From assembly GCF_023898315.1 (NCBI RefSeq), contig NC_064619.1, positions 304,024,150-304,088,149 of the forward strand: a stretch of 64,000 nt of DNA, given 5' to 3'. Below, piece after piece: positions 32,118 to 42,014 of the stretch. How positions within the stretch are numbered: the stretch's first letter is position 1; every line of letters begins with the position of its first letter. The notes beneath the pieces are model-generated. The model ran no database searches. It saw nothing but the letters and a program-made list of their open reading frames with translations, and was not told where the DNA came from. Source of the DNA: Schistocerca nitens. Lineage: Eukaryota > Arthropoda > Insecta > Orthoptera > Acrididae. The translations under genes and the position numbers were made by a program.

Positions 32118-35100
32118 ATGTCCATTATCCACTGGAATATCCGCGGCATTCGAGCCAATCGGGATGAATTGTCGATCCTCTTACGATCCTACTCGCCGGT
32201 CATCTTCTGTCTTCAGGAAAAAAAGCTGCATCCTAATGACCGCTTTGTTTTCCCTCATTTTCAGTCCGTCCGATATGACCTCCCCTCTGTGGAAGGCACT
32301 CCAGCCCATGGAGGACTCATGATTCTTCTCCATGATACTCTCCATTATCATCCAATCCCCTTAAACAGTTCCTTCCAAGCTGTCGCCGTCCGTCTTTCCC
32401 TTTCTGGATACACGTTCTCTCTTTGTACTGTATACATTCCATCGTCCACACCAATGGCACGAGCTGATCTCCTTCATCTTCTTGGTCAGCTTCCACCCCC
32501 CTATTTGCTGGTTGGGGACTTCAATGCCCACCACCCGCTTTGGGGATCTCCACATCCTTGTCCACGTGGCTCCCTATTGCTAGACGTCTTCCACCACGCG
32601 GATCTAGTTTGCCTCAACACTGGGGTCCCCACGTTTTTGTCTGCCTCCACGACAAATTTATCTCATTTGGACCTTGCGATCGGTACTGTTCCGCTAGCTC
32701 GGCGCTTCGAATGGTTCGCCCTTGATGATACACACTCGAGTGACCACTTTCCATGTGTCCTTAGGCTGCAGCCTCAACTGCCATACATGCGCCCGCGACG
32801 CTGGAAGTTTGCCCAAGCCGATTGGACACTTTTTTCGTCTCTAGCGACATTCGATGACCGTCGCTTTCCCAGCGTCGACGATGAGGTCACACATATTACC
32901 GACGTTATCCTTACAGCTGCGGAACGTTCAATACCACGCACCTCCGAATTGCCCCGGCGCCCCCCAGTTCCTTGGTGGAACGAGGCATGCCGTGACGCAA
33001 TACGTGAGCGGCGACGTGCTCTTCGCATTTTCCGTCACCATCCTACTTTGGCAAACTGTATCCGCTATAAGCATCTCCGTGCGCGATACCGTCGCGTCAT
33101 CCGCGATAGCAAGAAGGCAAGCTGGAAATTCTTTATTAGCTCCTTTAACACCTTCACTCCCTCCTCGGAAGTTTGGAGTCGGCTTCGACGGTTCTCAGGC
33201 GCGCCTAGTTTCTCCCCGATCTCTGGGCTCACTGTCGCGCATGATACCTTAGTGGACCCCGTCGCAATTTCTAACTCATTGGGTCAGCACTTTGCTGAGA
33301 TTTCGAGATCTTCAAATTACCCGCCAGCGTTTCTCCCGAAGAAACGTGCAGCGGAAGTGCGACATCTTGCTTTCTCCTCTCAAAATCACGAAAGCTACAA
33401 TACTGTTTTCTCCATGCGGGAACTCCAACATGCCCTCTCTTCTTCTCGCTCCTCCGCCCCAGGATCGGATGGTATCCATGTCCAAATGTTGCTGCATTTA
33501 TCAACCCATAGTCTGCGTTACCTCCTTCGCCTTTATAATCGAATTTGGACCGACAGTACTTTTCCCAGACGATGGCGGGAAGCTATCGTCGTTCCCATTC
33601 CGAAACCTGGAAAGGACAAACATCTCCCCTCTAGCTATCGCCCCATTTCTCTCACGAGTAGTGTCTGTCAGATTTTGGAGCGTGTGGTGAATTACCGTTT
33701 AGCTTGGTGGCTGGAATCACGCAGTCTTTTAACACCTGCCCAATGCGGATTCCGAAAGCATCGCTCTGCAGTTGACCATCTTGTTGCTCTCTCCACTTAT
33801 ATCATGAACAATTTTCTCCGGAAACGCCAAACGGTAGCAATATTTTTTGATCTGGAGAGAGCATACGATACTTGTTGGAGGACAGGCATCCTCCGCACAC
33901 TGTTCTCTTGGGGCTTTCGAGGCCGGCTGCCCCTTTTTCTTCGCGAATTTATGGCAGAGCGAACATTTAGGGTGCGGGTGAACACTACTCTCTCCCGTAC
34001 TTTCTCTCAAGAAAACGGGGTACCCCAGGGCTCCGTGCTGAGTGTTGTACTGTTTGCCATCACTATAAATCCAATTATGGATTGTCTCCTTCCTGATGTC
34101 TCGGGCTCCCTCTTTGTGGACGATTTTGCGATCTACTACAGCTCTCAACGGACCAGCCTTCTTGAACGACGTCTTCAAGGATGTCTCGATCGCCTCCACT
34201 CTTGGAGCCTCGAAACCGGCTTCCGTTTTTCTCCCAGTAAGACCGTTTGTATTAATTTTTGGCGACGTAAAGAGTTTCTTCCGCCCTCCTTACATCTAGG
34301 TCCTGTCAACCTTCCGTTTTCAGACGTCACTAAATTCTTGGGTCTTATGTTTGACAGAAAACTGTGCTGGTCCTCCCACGTTTCCTATCTTTCGGCTCGC
34401 TGTCTGCGAACGCTCAACACCCTCCGTGTCCTGAATGGTACCTCCTGGGGAGCGGACCGAGTGGTCCTTCTCCGCCTCTATCGCGCCTTAGTGCGCTCGA
34501 AATTGGACTATGGAAGCGTAGTCTACTCCTCTGCTCGGCCGTCTATTCTTCGGCGTCTCGACTCTATCCACCACCGTGGATTACGTTTAGCGTCTGGAGC
34601 TTTTTACACTAGCCCTGTGGAAAGCCTTTATGCTGAGACTGCTGAACCTCCGCTGTCCAATCGGCGAGCGGTCCTTCTGAGCCGTTATGCTAGCCATCTG
34701 TCTTCCATGCCTGCTAATCCAGCCCATGACCCTTTTTTCGACGCCTCCTTTGATGTAGGGTATGCAGGCCGCTCCTCCTCCCTACTACCCCCGGGAGTCC
34801 GCTTCCGTCAACTGCTCCATTCTCTTTTCTTCCGCTTTCCTAAAACCTTCTTGACAACTTGGGGTACAGCACCGCCTTGGCTCCGTCCCCGGATCTGTCT
34901 GCTCCGTGATCTTTGTCAATTTCCCAAGGATGGTACACCTTCATTTGTTTATCGTCGGGCATTTGCTGCTCTATGTGCACAAATGACGGACGCCACCTTT
35001 ATTTACACCGACGGCTCGAAAACATCGTTGGATGTAGGGAGTGCCTATATTGTTGGCGACACCCCAAATCACTTTCGGCTTCCCGACCAGTGTTCGGTTT

Positions 35101-35804
35101 ATACTGCGGAGCTTTTCGCTGTTCTCCAGGCTGTCCACTACATCCGCCGCCATCAGCGGATACAGTACGTAATCTGCTCAGATTCTCTCAGCTCTCTCCT
35201 CAGTCTCCAAGCTCTTTACCCTGTGCACCCTCTGGTCCACCGGATTCAGGACTGTCTGCGCTTGCTCCACCTGGGGGGCGTCTCGGTGGCGTTCCTCTGG
35301 CTCCCGGGACACGCTGGTATCTGTGGGAATGAGGCGGCTGATATAGCAGCCAAGGCTGCAGTTTCTCTTCCTCGGCCAGCTATTCAGTCGCTTCCCTTCA
35401 CCGATCTACGGAGCGGTTTATGTCGCAAAGTTGCTCATTTATGGCATGCGCATTGGTCAACACTTCCCCGAAATAAATTGCGGGAAGTGAAAGCCCTTCC
35501 TTGCGCTTGGACCTCTTCCTCCCGAACGTGTCGTCGGGAGGAGGTAATTTTAGCTAGACTCCGGATAGGGCACTGTCTTTTTAGCCATCGACATCTTTTA
35601 AGCGGCGATCCTCCCCCACTCTGTCCCCACTGCTCTCAGCTGTGGACGGTAAGACACCTTTTAATTGAATGCCCCTATTTTAATCCATTACGCTCCCGTC
35701 TACAGCTATCGCCTGATCTATCGTCGATTTTAGCAGATGACACGCGCTCAGCCGACCGCGTTCTCCAGTTTATTAGTGACAGTGAAATGACGTCAGTCAT
35801 TTGA
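32118..35804 (+). CDS. LINE ORF2 protein: endonuclease, reverse transcriptase, RNase H
   Basis: A single 1228-codon frame. Residues 1-225 are an apurinic-type endonuclease (IIHWNIRG start, CLQEKKL, VGDFNAHHPLWG near 132, SHLDLAIG, SSDHF near 207) that would nick the target. Reverse transcriptase is at about 480-770: IPKPGKDKHLPSSYRPISL, FFDLERAYDT near 576, GVPQGSVLS near 634, and the catalytic FVDDFAIY near 666, priming from the nick. RNase H is at about 955-1080 with all four acidic blocks: YTDGSK, TAELFAV, CSDSLSS, GNEAADIA. The end (about 1170-1190) has CPHC...HLLIECPYF, a zinc-binding tail. No internal stop or frame change is present and all catalytic residues are in place. It is the best candidate for a functional protein in the window. 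Confidence 0.93.
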   Translation: MSIIHWNIRGIRANRDELSILLRSYSPVIFCLQEKKLHPNDRFVFPHFQSVRYDLPSVEGTPAHGGLMILLHDTLHYHPIPLNSSFQAVAVRLSLSGYTFSLCTVYIPSSTPMARADLLHLLGQLPPPYLLVGDFNAHHPLWGSPHPCPRGSLLLDVFHHADLVCLNTGVPTFLSASTTNLSHLDLAIGTVPLARRFEWFALDDTHSSDHFPCVLRLQPQLPYMRPRRWKFAQADWTLFSSLATFDDRRFPSVDDEVTHITDVILTAAERSIPRTSELPRRPPVPWWNEACRDAIRERRRALRIFRHHPTLANCIRYKHLRARYRRVIRDSKKASWKFFISSFNTFTPSSEVWSRLRRFSGAPSFSPISGLTVAHDTLVDPVAISNSLGQHFAEISRSSNYPPAFLPKKRAAEVRHLAFSSQNHESYNTVFSMRELQHALSSSRSSAPGSDGIHVQMLLHLSTHSLRYLLRLYNRIWTDSTFPRRWREAIVVPIPKPGKDKHLPSSYRPISLTSSVCQILERVVNYRLAWWLESRSLLTPAQCGFRKHRSAVDHLVALSTYIMNNFLRKRQTVAIFFDLERAYDTCWRTGILRTLFSWGFRGRLPLFLREFMAERTFRVRVNTTLSRTFSQENGVPQGSVLSVVLFAITINPIMDCLLPDVSGSLFVDDFAIYYSSQRTSLLERRLQGCLDRLHSWSLETGFRFSPSKTVCINFWRRKEFLPPSLHLGPVNLPFSDVTKFLGLMFDRKLCWSSHVSYLSARCLRTLNTLRVLNGTSWGADRVVLLRLYRALVRSKLDYGSVVYSSARPSILRRLDSIHHRGLRLASGAFYTSPVESLYAETAEPPLSNRRAVLLSRYASHLSSMPANPAHDPFFDASFDVGYAGRSSSLLPPGVRFRQLLHSLFFRFPKTFLTTWGTAPPWLRPRICLLRDLCQFPKDGTPSFVYRRAFAALCAQMTDATFIYTDGSKTSLDVGSAYIVGDTPNHFRLPDQCSVYTAELFAVLQAVHYIRRHQRIQYVICSDSLSSLLSLQALYPVHPLVHRIQDCLRLLHLGGVSVAFLWLPGHAGICGNEAADIAAKAAVSLPRPAIQSLPFTDLRSGLCRKVAHLWHAHWSTLPRNKLREVKALPCAWTSSSRTCRREEVILARLRIGHCLFSHRHLLSGDPPPLCPHCSQLWTVRHLLIECPYFNPLRSRLQLSPDLSSILADDTRSADRVLQFISDSEMTSVI

Positions 35805-36031
35805 AGTTTTATCGGGGACCATCAACCCCTCTCTGTAGTGGACTTTTAAGCCTTGTTTCTGCTTTTAGTGTCTCCAATTATTTGAGTTTCGTTCCCATTT
35901 TTGCTGTTTTCCATTTTCAGTTTTTATTATTTCCTCAGTCACGGACCGGGCGCTAATGACCATAGCAGTTTTGCGCCCTAAAACCACCAAAAAAAAAAAA
36001 AAAATCAACTCTGCAGGACGGCTTGTGGCTT

Positions 36032-38385
36032 CATTGGATTTTGCATACTTGAAAATCATGAACGATGGTTAAGCGTTGTAAAATTGGGTCACAAGTGGAA
36101 TAAGGGTGTGATATCTGCAACACAATATTTACTTTTGGTGTAACGGAGGGGTGAATGCAGAGGAGGCAGCTCAAAAGATTGAGACTGTGCATGGAGCGAG
36201 TGCTGTTGGGAAGAATACACCAGAAAAAGATATTCTTGTTTCAACAAAGACTCTTCGGGGATGAATGATTTTCCACATTAAGGAAGTCTTGACTACTAAT
36301 ATAAATGATGGATTACCATTTAACTAACATGCGACATATGAATTCAACAGGCAAGGATCAGAAGTCTGGTTTAGGTGTACTGCATGCTGTAATTCGAAAC
36401 AACAAAAAGCAACGGAGGGACTATTATTGCAGTTTTGCTTGAACGTCATCAGGTTGCTCATTGAGCATTCCTATGCAATACTGTTACTGGCGACGAGTTA
36501 TGATGCCTTTATCGTCAACTTCCTAAGAAGAAATGAAAGACTGATCCATACCAAAAGATGTAAACTTGAGCAAAGAGTAGTGTGAACATATTATTTTCCA
36601 CCTGAGAGCTCCAAAAGTGTGTTTTGCACTATAACTTCAAGGGTGTGTCCATCACAACTGGAATTTGTTGCCAACAAATGACACCTTTCGGTTGCAGTGT
36701 AATAAAACCTATCGACAAAACGAAATCGCGTGTGCTACTGTGTGATAACTTACTCTGTTCATTTGAGAACCAAAACTAACCAGGAGATTGATAGGGAAGT
36801 CATCTCTCGGGAACTCGTATTGATAGGGAAGTCACTTCTCGGGCACTTACTCCTCTGATAGTATACTCGTAAAATTTTACGTTTTCCACTCTAGCTCAAC
36901 AAACTGTCAAGGCAATACATTCCTAGATGAAAATGCTCTTCAAACTACACTGATTTAATGACATCCTTAGAACCAGAAGATTTCCACAGGTGTAGAATTT
37001 GTAAACAACTTTAGCATTGTCAGATTGTTTTAGATATTGTGAAAGAATATACTGTTGCTGATTAATTTCTCTCTAATGGTTACTGTTGTGTTCAATGAAA
37101 CTAATGGAAAACACAATTAAAATATTCACTGTACTAATTAAATTCATCTTACTACAGAAACATCACGACAGCAGTCTATCTTAATAAAGCATCAAGTGCC
37201 TGTAAGACAATTGTGCTTATTTTAAAACAAAATAGAAAGATATTGCCGACTTTTGACAAAAAAAAGGTCTGTATTTACTTAATGTTCTGTATCATACTCG
37301 AGCATTATGAAAATGAGGCAATTCATAGACAAAATTATGTATTCACAACAACAAAAATATGTCTGGAGGAAACAATAGTGGCATTACGATTTTTGCAGTA
37401 CCATAAGGGTACTGAAAGTAGCAAGACGAATTTTGCTCGAGCACTGTCTTAAGATTCCCTAACCGAGTTACTACCTGCCTGCTTGTAGCTCTGCTAAAAA
37501 GAAAAAAAAAAATTATCTGGCTTTCAGCGAGTCTCGAAAGGCAAACAAAAGCAGCTTGCATCTGGTAGGCAAGCACGTTACCTCGGAGCAGGCGAAGAAG
37601 TGTAGCATATGTGTCTTACTTATTGGCCCAGTAGCTGCTGTGACATAAATCTCAACGCAAGAGATGATAGTAGTTTTATTTCCCACAACGTCCGTGGACC
37701 CAAAAGCATTAACTGATATTCTTATATCACATCTAAAGAGAAGGATACCGACTGATATGTTCTGTGAGTGAGCTCGGAAGTGACTATAGCTTTGTCTCAA
37801 AGTTGTGGGTGACAAGGGCCGGAATATCCTCATTATGTAAGTGAGTCTTGGTCGTATTTCTGTTTAGGGCTAGAGTGTAATTACTTGTAACACATCATGC
37901 ACTGAGTGCAAACAAAATGTCAAATTAATGACTGCAACAATTATTTGTGTTTTACTGTCGTTATCAGATGGAAACCTTTAAAGCTTTTCACCAGATGGGA
38001 TTCACAATTTTGGAGCTTCTCCAGTGGTTGATTTGGCAATGTACCTTTGTTATACAGTATTGTTATTGACATCACTGATCGACGCATCTGCCCAAAGACA
38101 GACATGACCTGGCATCTTGTGTCAGCTTTTCTGATGGATATACTGCTGTTGCTGGAAATGTGAAGACTTAAGGTGAATTCGAATATTCCATATGGCAAAA
38201 ATCTGATGTTTCTATTCTTCCAGCTCTAACATTAAAAAAATAGTCACATTAAGTGACAGAAAAGCGCCTGTGAACGAATGGTTAATAATGCAGTCATAAT
38301 TAGTGTAATCTGACAAATGCCATCTGTCATCTGATAATTGTGAAAAACTACTATTTTCATCTGCACAGCACTGCAGTATGAACTC
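36032..38385 (+). repeat. Left arm of an 8.3-kb inverted repeat
   Basis: About 2.35 kb that recurs in reverse complement at 42015-44316. The outer limit is CATTGGATTTTGCATAC (36032) against its complement ending at 44316. The inner limit is near GAACTC (38385) against GAGTTC (42015). Similarity looks high throughout, with small indels such as a 20-bp block near 37525 missing from the other arm. The arm contains a frame reading NAEEAAQKIETVHGASAVG near 36145-36205, which resembles the first helix-turn-helix of mariner transposases. It also holds a minus-strand 106-codon open frame (37513-37833) whose counterpart in the other arm is open too. No TSD is seen. Confidence 0.88.
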
Positions 38386-38785
38386 CAGGATTCTTATATT
38401 TAATTTCGTTGTGATAGTTTTCAATGACAGTAGAGGAGGAGCAAAACTGTCTGTCTTGAAATATACTTTTCCAGCGGGATTTGAATATTTGGCTTCAGTT
38501 GCAGTAGCACATCCAGTAAGGTATCATGAATGTGAGCATTCACTCATTTGCTGTAGTGTAGGCTAGGGCAGATATAAGCAGGTTTCGCACAAAGTAAACA
38601 ATGAGACACTGTAATTAATGCATAAAGTAACCATCTCACAAATGTAAATTTTCCAAATCGCTGTTACTTTCTAAACATGAATTGTTCAGAAAATTAAAAC
38701 TATGTCTAGTGAAATGAATAGGTTAATGCAGCTCCAGTCAGTCACTATCACCTAGTTGCCAAACATTTTCTATAGTACTGAAGAT

Positions 38786-38867
<82 letters not shown>

Positions 38868-40790
38868 CATGCTCAATCTGAATCAATACTAATAACATTA
38901 GAGAGACAAGCAACAATAAATATTGCATCAGATATAACTATCAAGTATTTTAATGCAATGGCTAGTTACTACAATTGAATTTTTACCTAACCATTGTCCT
39001 GCATATTACATTAAGTAAGAACGATGTATTAACTCCATAATGCCATTAGCAGGGACAGTGCGCTCTTGTCACGGCTCATGACAAGTGCAGCAATTAGCAG
39101 TGCTCAATGGCGCCATGATTTGTTCATGTTGTCTGAGCATGGACACTGCAGCAGACACTTTGCCATAAACAGAAAGAAATCACCTTGGCTCTGACTGCGG
39201 TGAGCAGGTGTCATTGCCTGCATATTCTTAAAGTAACCAATGTAAGACTCTACTCACAGGTGCCATGGAGCAATTGGAATGGGTATCATGTCATTAGTCA
39301 TCAGAATATTAACCAGTGATGAAGTGTCCACTATCTCTGAATTCCAAGAGAATATGAATCTTCTCACAAAGTAATGTGAGTGATATCAAAATTTATCCAA
39401 CACACAAAAATTAATTGCAGAACTTTAATGCAAGCGGTAGTAGCACACAAGGAAATATTATATCTTGGAAGCATATACTTCATTTCCTCCTCTCATATCA
39501 AAGTCCTTGTTTTAGTATGAAGTGAGAAAATACACAAAAAACTAAAGTTTCTGAGAGGCATATAAGTCATTTCCTCTTTTCATATCATAGCTTTTGTTTT
39601 AGTATGAAGTGAAAAAATAAACAGTTTATGGTTCTGAAGCATAGTATGACACCAGATTTGTATCATAAGTCCTATCAGATTGTGTTAATTGCGATGTGGT
39701 AAAATGCAACAAAGATGAGTTCCCCTAGAGCAGTGAAGATAATTGCACATGTCTATTCAGCAATGACTGCCAGGTGCTGCAACACTTGTCGTAATTCATG
39801 TGGCAGGCAACACAACTGTGAGTGTACTTCGCACTTCATTCAGTAAGTTGTCAGGAGACAGACGGATATGTCAAATTAATGTCGCTTTCCAAGTCATATT
39901 CAGTCCAAAATGAGGTGTTATTAAGTTAGTTGAGTATTCTAGCAATTACACTTTGGTAACTCCCATATGAGTATCCAGATAGCCAAAAGAACGTATTAGT
40001 GTGAGACCATGGGGAAATACATTAATATCAAACTGCAAGAACTCGAGACAATATGTGGACTTTTCCCTTCACTGTGTAACCTCTTAATGTAATTTCTGAT
40101 TCTCTCTGTCCTAGGTGTAATGCAAATGCAACTTCACATTCATGAGGTGCTTTCCACTATTCTTGACAAACATCAGTAACTTGTAATCACTGTAACAACT
40201 GTGTGATGGTAATGTACACGTTGTCAGTGGACGTGATGGTCTTATGCTGTCAAACTGCTTACAGTAATGTTAATGGTGGCACACATAATCTAGCGCTGCC
40301 TACATAAGTAAAAATAGTGTGGTGGCATCGTCGCTTCTCTTTATTTGGCATCAGTTTGAGTAATGTGATTTAACGAACGTAGTGCTTCATTCACGAGTTG
40401 CTACTCATACAGTATGACAACAGAGATTGTCATGTGAGTCTTACATTAATTCTGCAGTGAATGGCCTGACAAATATTACCATCGGCTATGCAGCTGAAAT
40501 GACTCACTACACAGGTACTCTACGTTGCACTTGGTTAAGTGATGACCTCGCTTCAATCCTGCTTCTACTGTTTGTAAATACTTCTTTACTGACCATTTGT
40601 TATTTGACTAAATATATGCTAAAATCTGATTCGCATGTATATGATGTGAGCTAGTGCCATCACAAAGCAAGGACTGGATGCTGTTGAAGCCCTGTTACAT
40701 TGATGGCAAGACAAATGTTCGCAAATCACTCTTATTGCCTAAAAAACCAATTGCATCTTAAATATCAAAATACTTATGTCCACGCTGCCA
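38386..40790. other. Spacer of the inverted repeat, left part: no gene recognised
   Basis: AT-rich. It holds a compound microsatellite (38788-38865) and a roughly 75-bp segment repeated in tandem at about 39472-39545 and 39559-39632 (CATATA(C/A)(T/G)TCATTTCCTC to TTAGTATGAAGTGA). I found no coding motif. Confidence 0.5.
38788..38865. repeat. Compound (GA)n(GT)n microsatellite
   Basis: About 20 GA units (to 38826) followed directly by about 19 GT units. It lies in the spacer of the large inverted repeat, just inside its left arm. Confidence 0.97.
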
Positions 40791-40794
40791 CAGG

Positions 40795-41060
40795 GCGTTG
40801 AAATACAGAAATGGCGGCAGATGGAAATTTGTGCCCGAGTGGGGCTCGAACCCGGACCTCCTGCTTACTAGGCAGACACCCTGACCATTGCACTATCCGG
40901 ACACTACGGCCAACCTCCCTGCAGGCCCTATTGACACAAGCTCCTCGTCAGATGCAAATTCCCATCTTTGCCACAAACCACATACACGGTACCAGCTCGT
41001 CCATTATTCCGCTCGCTCGCAGCCACACTGTATTCCTGCGAGTGCGTCTAGACTGAAAAC
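40795..41060 (-). mobile_element. tRNA-derived SINE
   Basis: On the minus strand a tRNA-like head shows a perfect A box (TAGTGCAATGG, about 40885-40895) and a perfect B box (GGTTCGAGCCC, about 40842-40852), with a GTCCGGATAG start and GGGCACAAATTTCCATC after the B box. The sequence upstream of the head (40900-41060 on the plus strand) may belong to the same repeat or its flank. A TSD was not located. A related fragment lies at about 41870-41930 on the other strand. Confidence 0.72.
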
Positions 41061-41199
41061 TTTTGATGGCCCATTGAGACCTGAATAATTATACAAGAAT
41101 GTTTCAGGAGGAATAGTAAATATTGTAGGAGGTGGTAGTATAGACAAACCACAGAAAAAATGCCATATAACATGTATACAGTTTTTATTGAGTGCATAC

Positions 41200-41690
41200 A
41201 GTTGAGTTTTAATGCATTTTTGTTTAATTTGTTGGCACTTAAAAGGACCCTGTAGTTTACACTTGCTTGAAAATAAGCTTACAGCATTATTGGAATCGGT
41301 TGCTTTGCCTACAAGAACGCGTATGTTCCTCCAGTATGACAGGACTCCTGCACATTCTAGTCGACAGGCGACACGTCATCCAAACCTAACATTTCCCGAT
41401 ACGTGGATCGGTAAATATGGGCAGTTTTCTTCACCACAAAGGACCCTGAACCTTATCGTTTTGGATTTTTGCCTATGGGGATGATAGGAAGGCGAATTCT
41501 ACAAAGAAAAAGTAAACTTGAGAGCTGATCTGATTGTTAGGATTACGAATAATGCAACCCTCATAAAAGAATGCAAAGATGACCTCAGAAGAGTTACATG
41601 TGGTGCTATCAAAAGGAGTCAAAAGTGTATTGAAGTTGGTGGGAATTTTTAAAAATCAACTTTGAACGTGCTCATTTGCCTTTGCTTTGA
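41200..41690 (+). pseudogene. Tc1/mariner-superfamily transposase C-terminal fragment
   Basis: Reads LESVALPTRTRMFLQYDRTP and AHSSRQATRHPNLTFPDTWI (about 41295-41410), corresponding to the FQxDGAPAH catalytic block with Gln-Tyr-Asp, then GKYGQFSSPQRTLNLIVLDF followed by CLWG (about 41415-41480), corresponding to the RSPDLTPLDFFLWG block, and after stops an ACKDD- and CIEVGGNF-like end near 41570-41650. The order and spacing match a widespread arthropod DDE transposase of this superfamily. The Pro-Asp of SPDL is lost. No TIRs were found. It lies in the spacer of the large inverted repeat. Confidence 0.68.
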
Positions 41691-41869
41691 GTTTGTAAGG
41701 GTTACGTACTAACAGCTGTATCTCTGTATGCATAAACAGTGGACACATTTATATGGAACTTTTTATGCAATTAATCTATACTACCACCTGCTACTATTGC
41801 TGCTGAAACCTCCTGTATATGTATATATGTGTGCTGTCTGTTCTTTCAGAAACACCCGAAAGAAAAGAC

Positions 41870-41930
41870 ACTATGAATCTGGGTTTGAACCTGGTCAGGC
41901 ACAAATTTTCAACTGCCACCATAGCAGTAT
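41870..41930 (+). repeat. SINE remnant
   Basis: GAATCTGGGTTTGAACCTGG followed by TCAGGCACAAATTTTCAACTG resembles the B-box end of the SINE at 40795-41060 read on the other strand (GGTTCGAGCCCC, GGGCACAAATTTCC). The A-box part is not recognisable. Confidence 0.45.
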
Positions 41931-42014
41931 TTTAACATCTTGTGACAGTCTGGAATCTGTCCTTTGATATTTAATTGATTAACAACGCTGTCTATTTCGA
42001 ATCATGAAACAATT

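Larger units (their letters stand above)
30022..36015 (+). mobile_element. Full-length RNase H-type LINE with two intact ORFs, poly-A tail and TSD
   Basis: The body runs from about 30034 to 36003. It is flanked by near-identical direct repeats, ATCAATTCTGCA (30022-30033) and ATCAACTCTGCA (36004-36015), one mismatch in 12. Parts in order: a GC- and pyrimidine-rich 5' UTR of about 660 bp, ORF1 (30695-32077), a 40-bp gap, ORF2 (32118-35804), a 3' UTR ending GCCCTAAAACCACC and an A-run (about 35989-36003). Nothing is missing, so unlike every other element here this copy could be autonomous. It inserted into the 3' tail of the older related LINE. It likely belongs to the I-group/LOA-type LINEs by its RNase H domain, but the clade is not certain. 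Confidence 0.9.

Noticed and set aside
32361-34199. Open frames on either strand inside LINE ORF2
   Set aside because: All overlap the 1228-codon frame that carries every catalytic motif. They are shadows of its codon composition.
40842-40895. A functional tRNA gene
   Set aside because: A and B boxes are perfect, but the sequence does not give a full cloverleaf by eye and runs into a SINE body. The same holds for the tRNA-like heads at 5900-5980 and 55600-55675.
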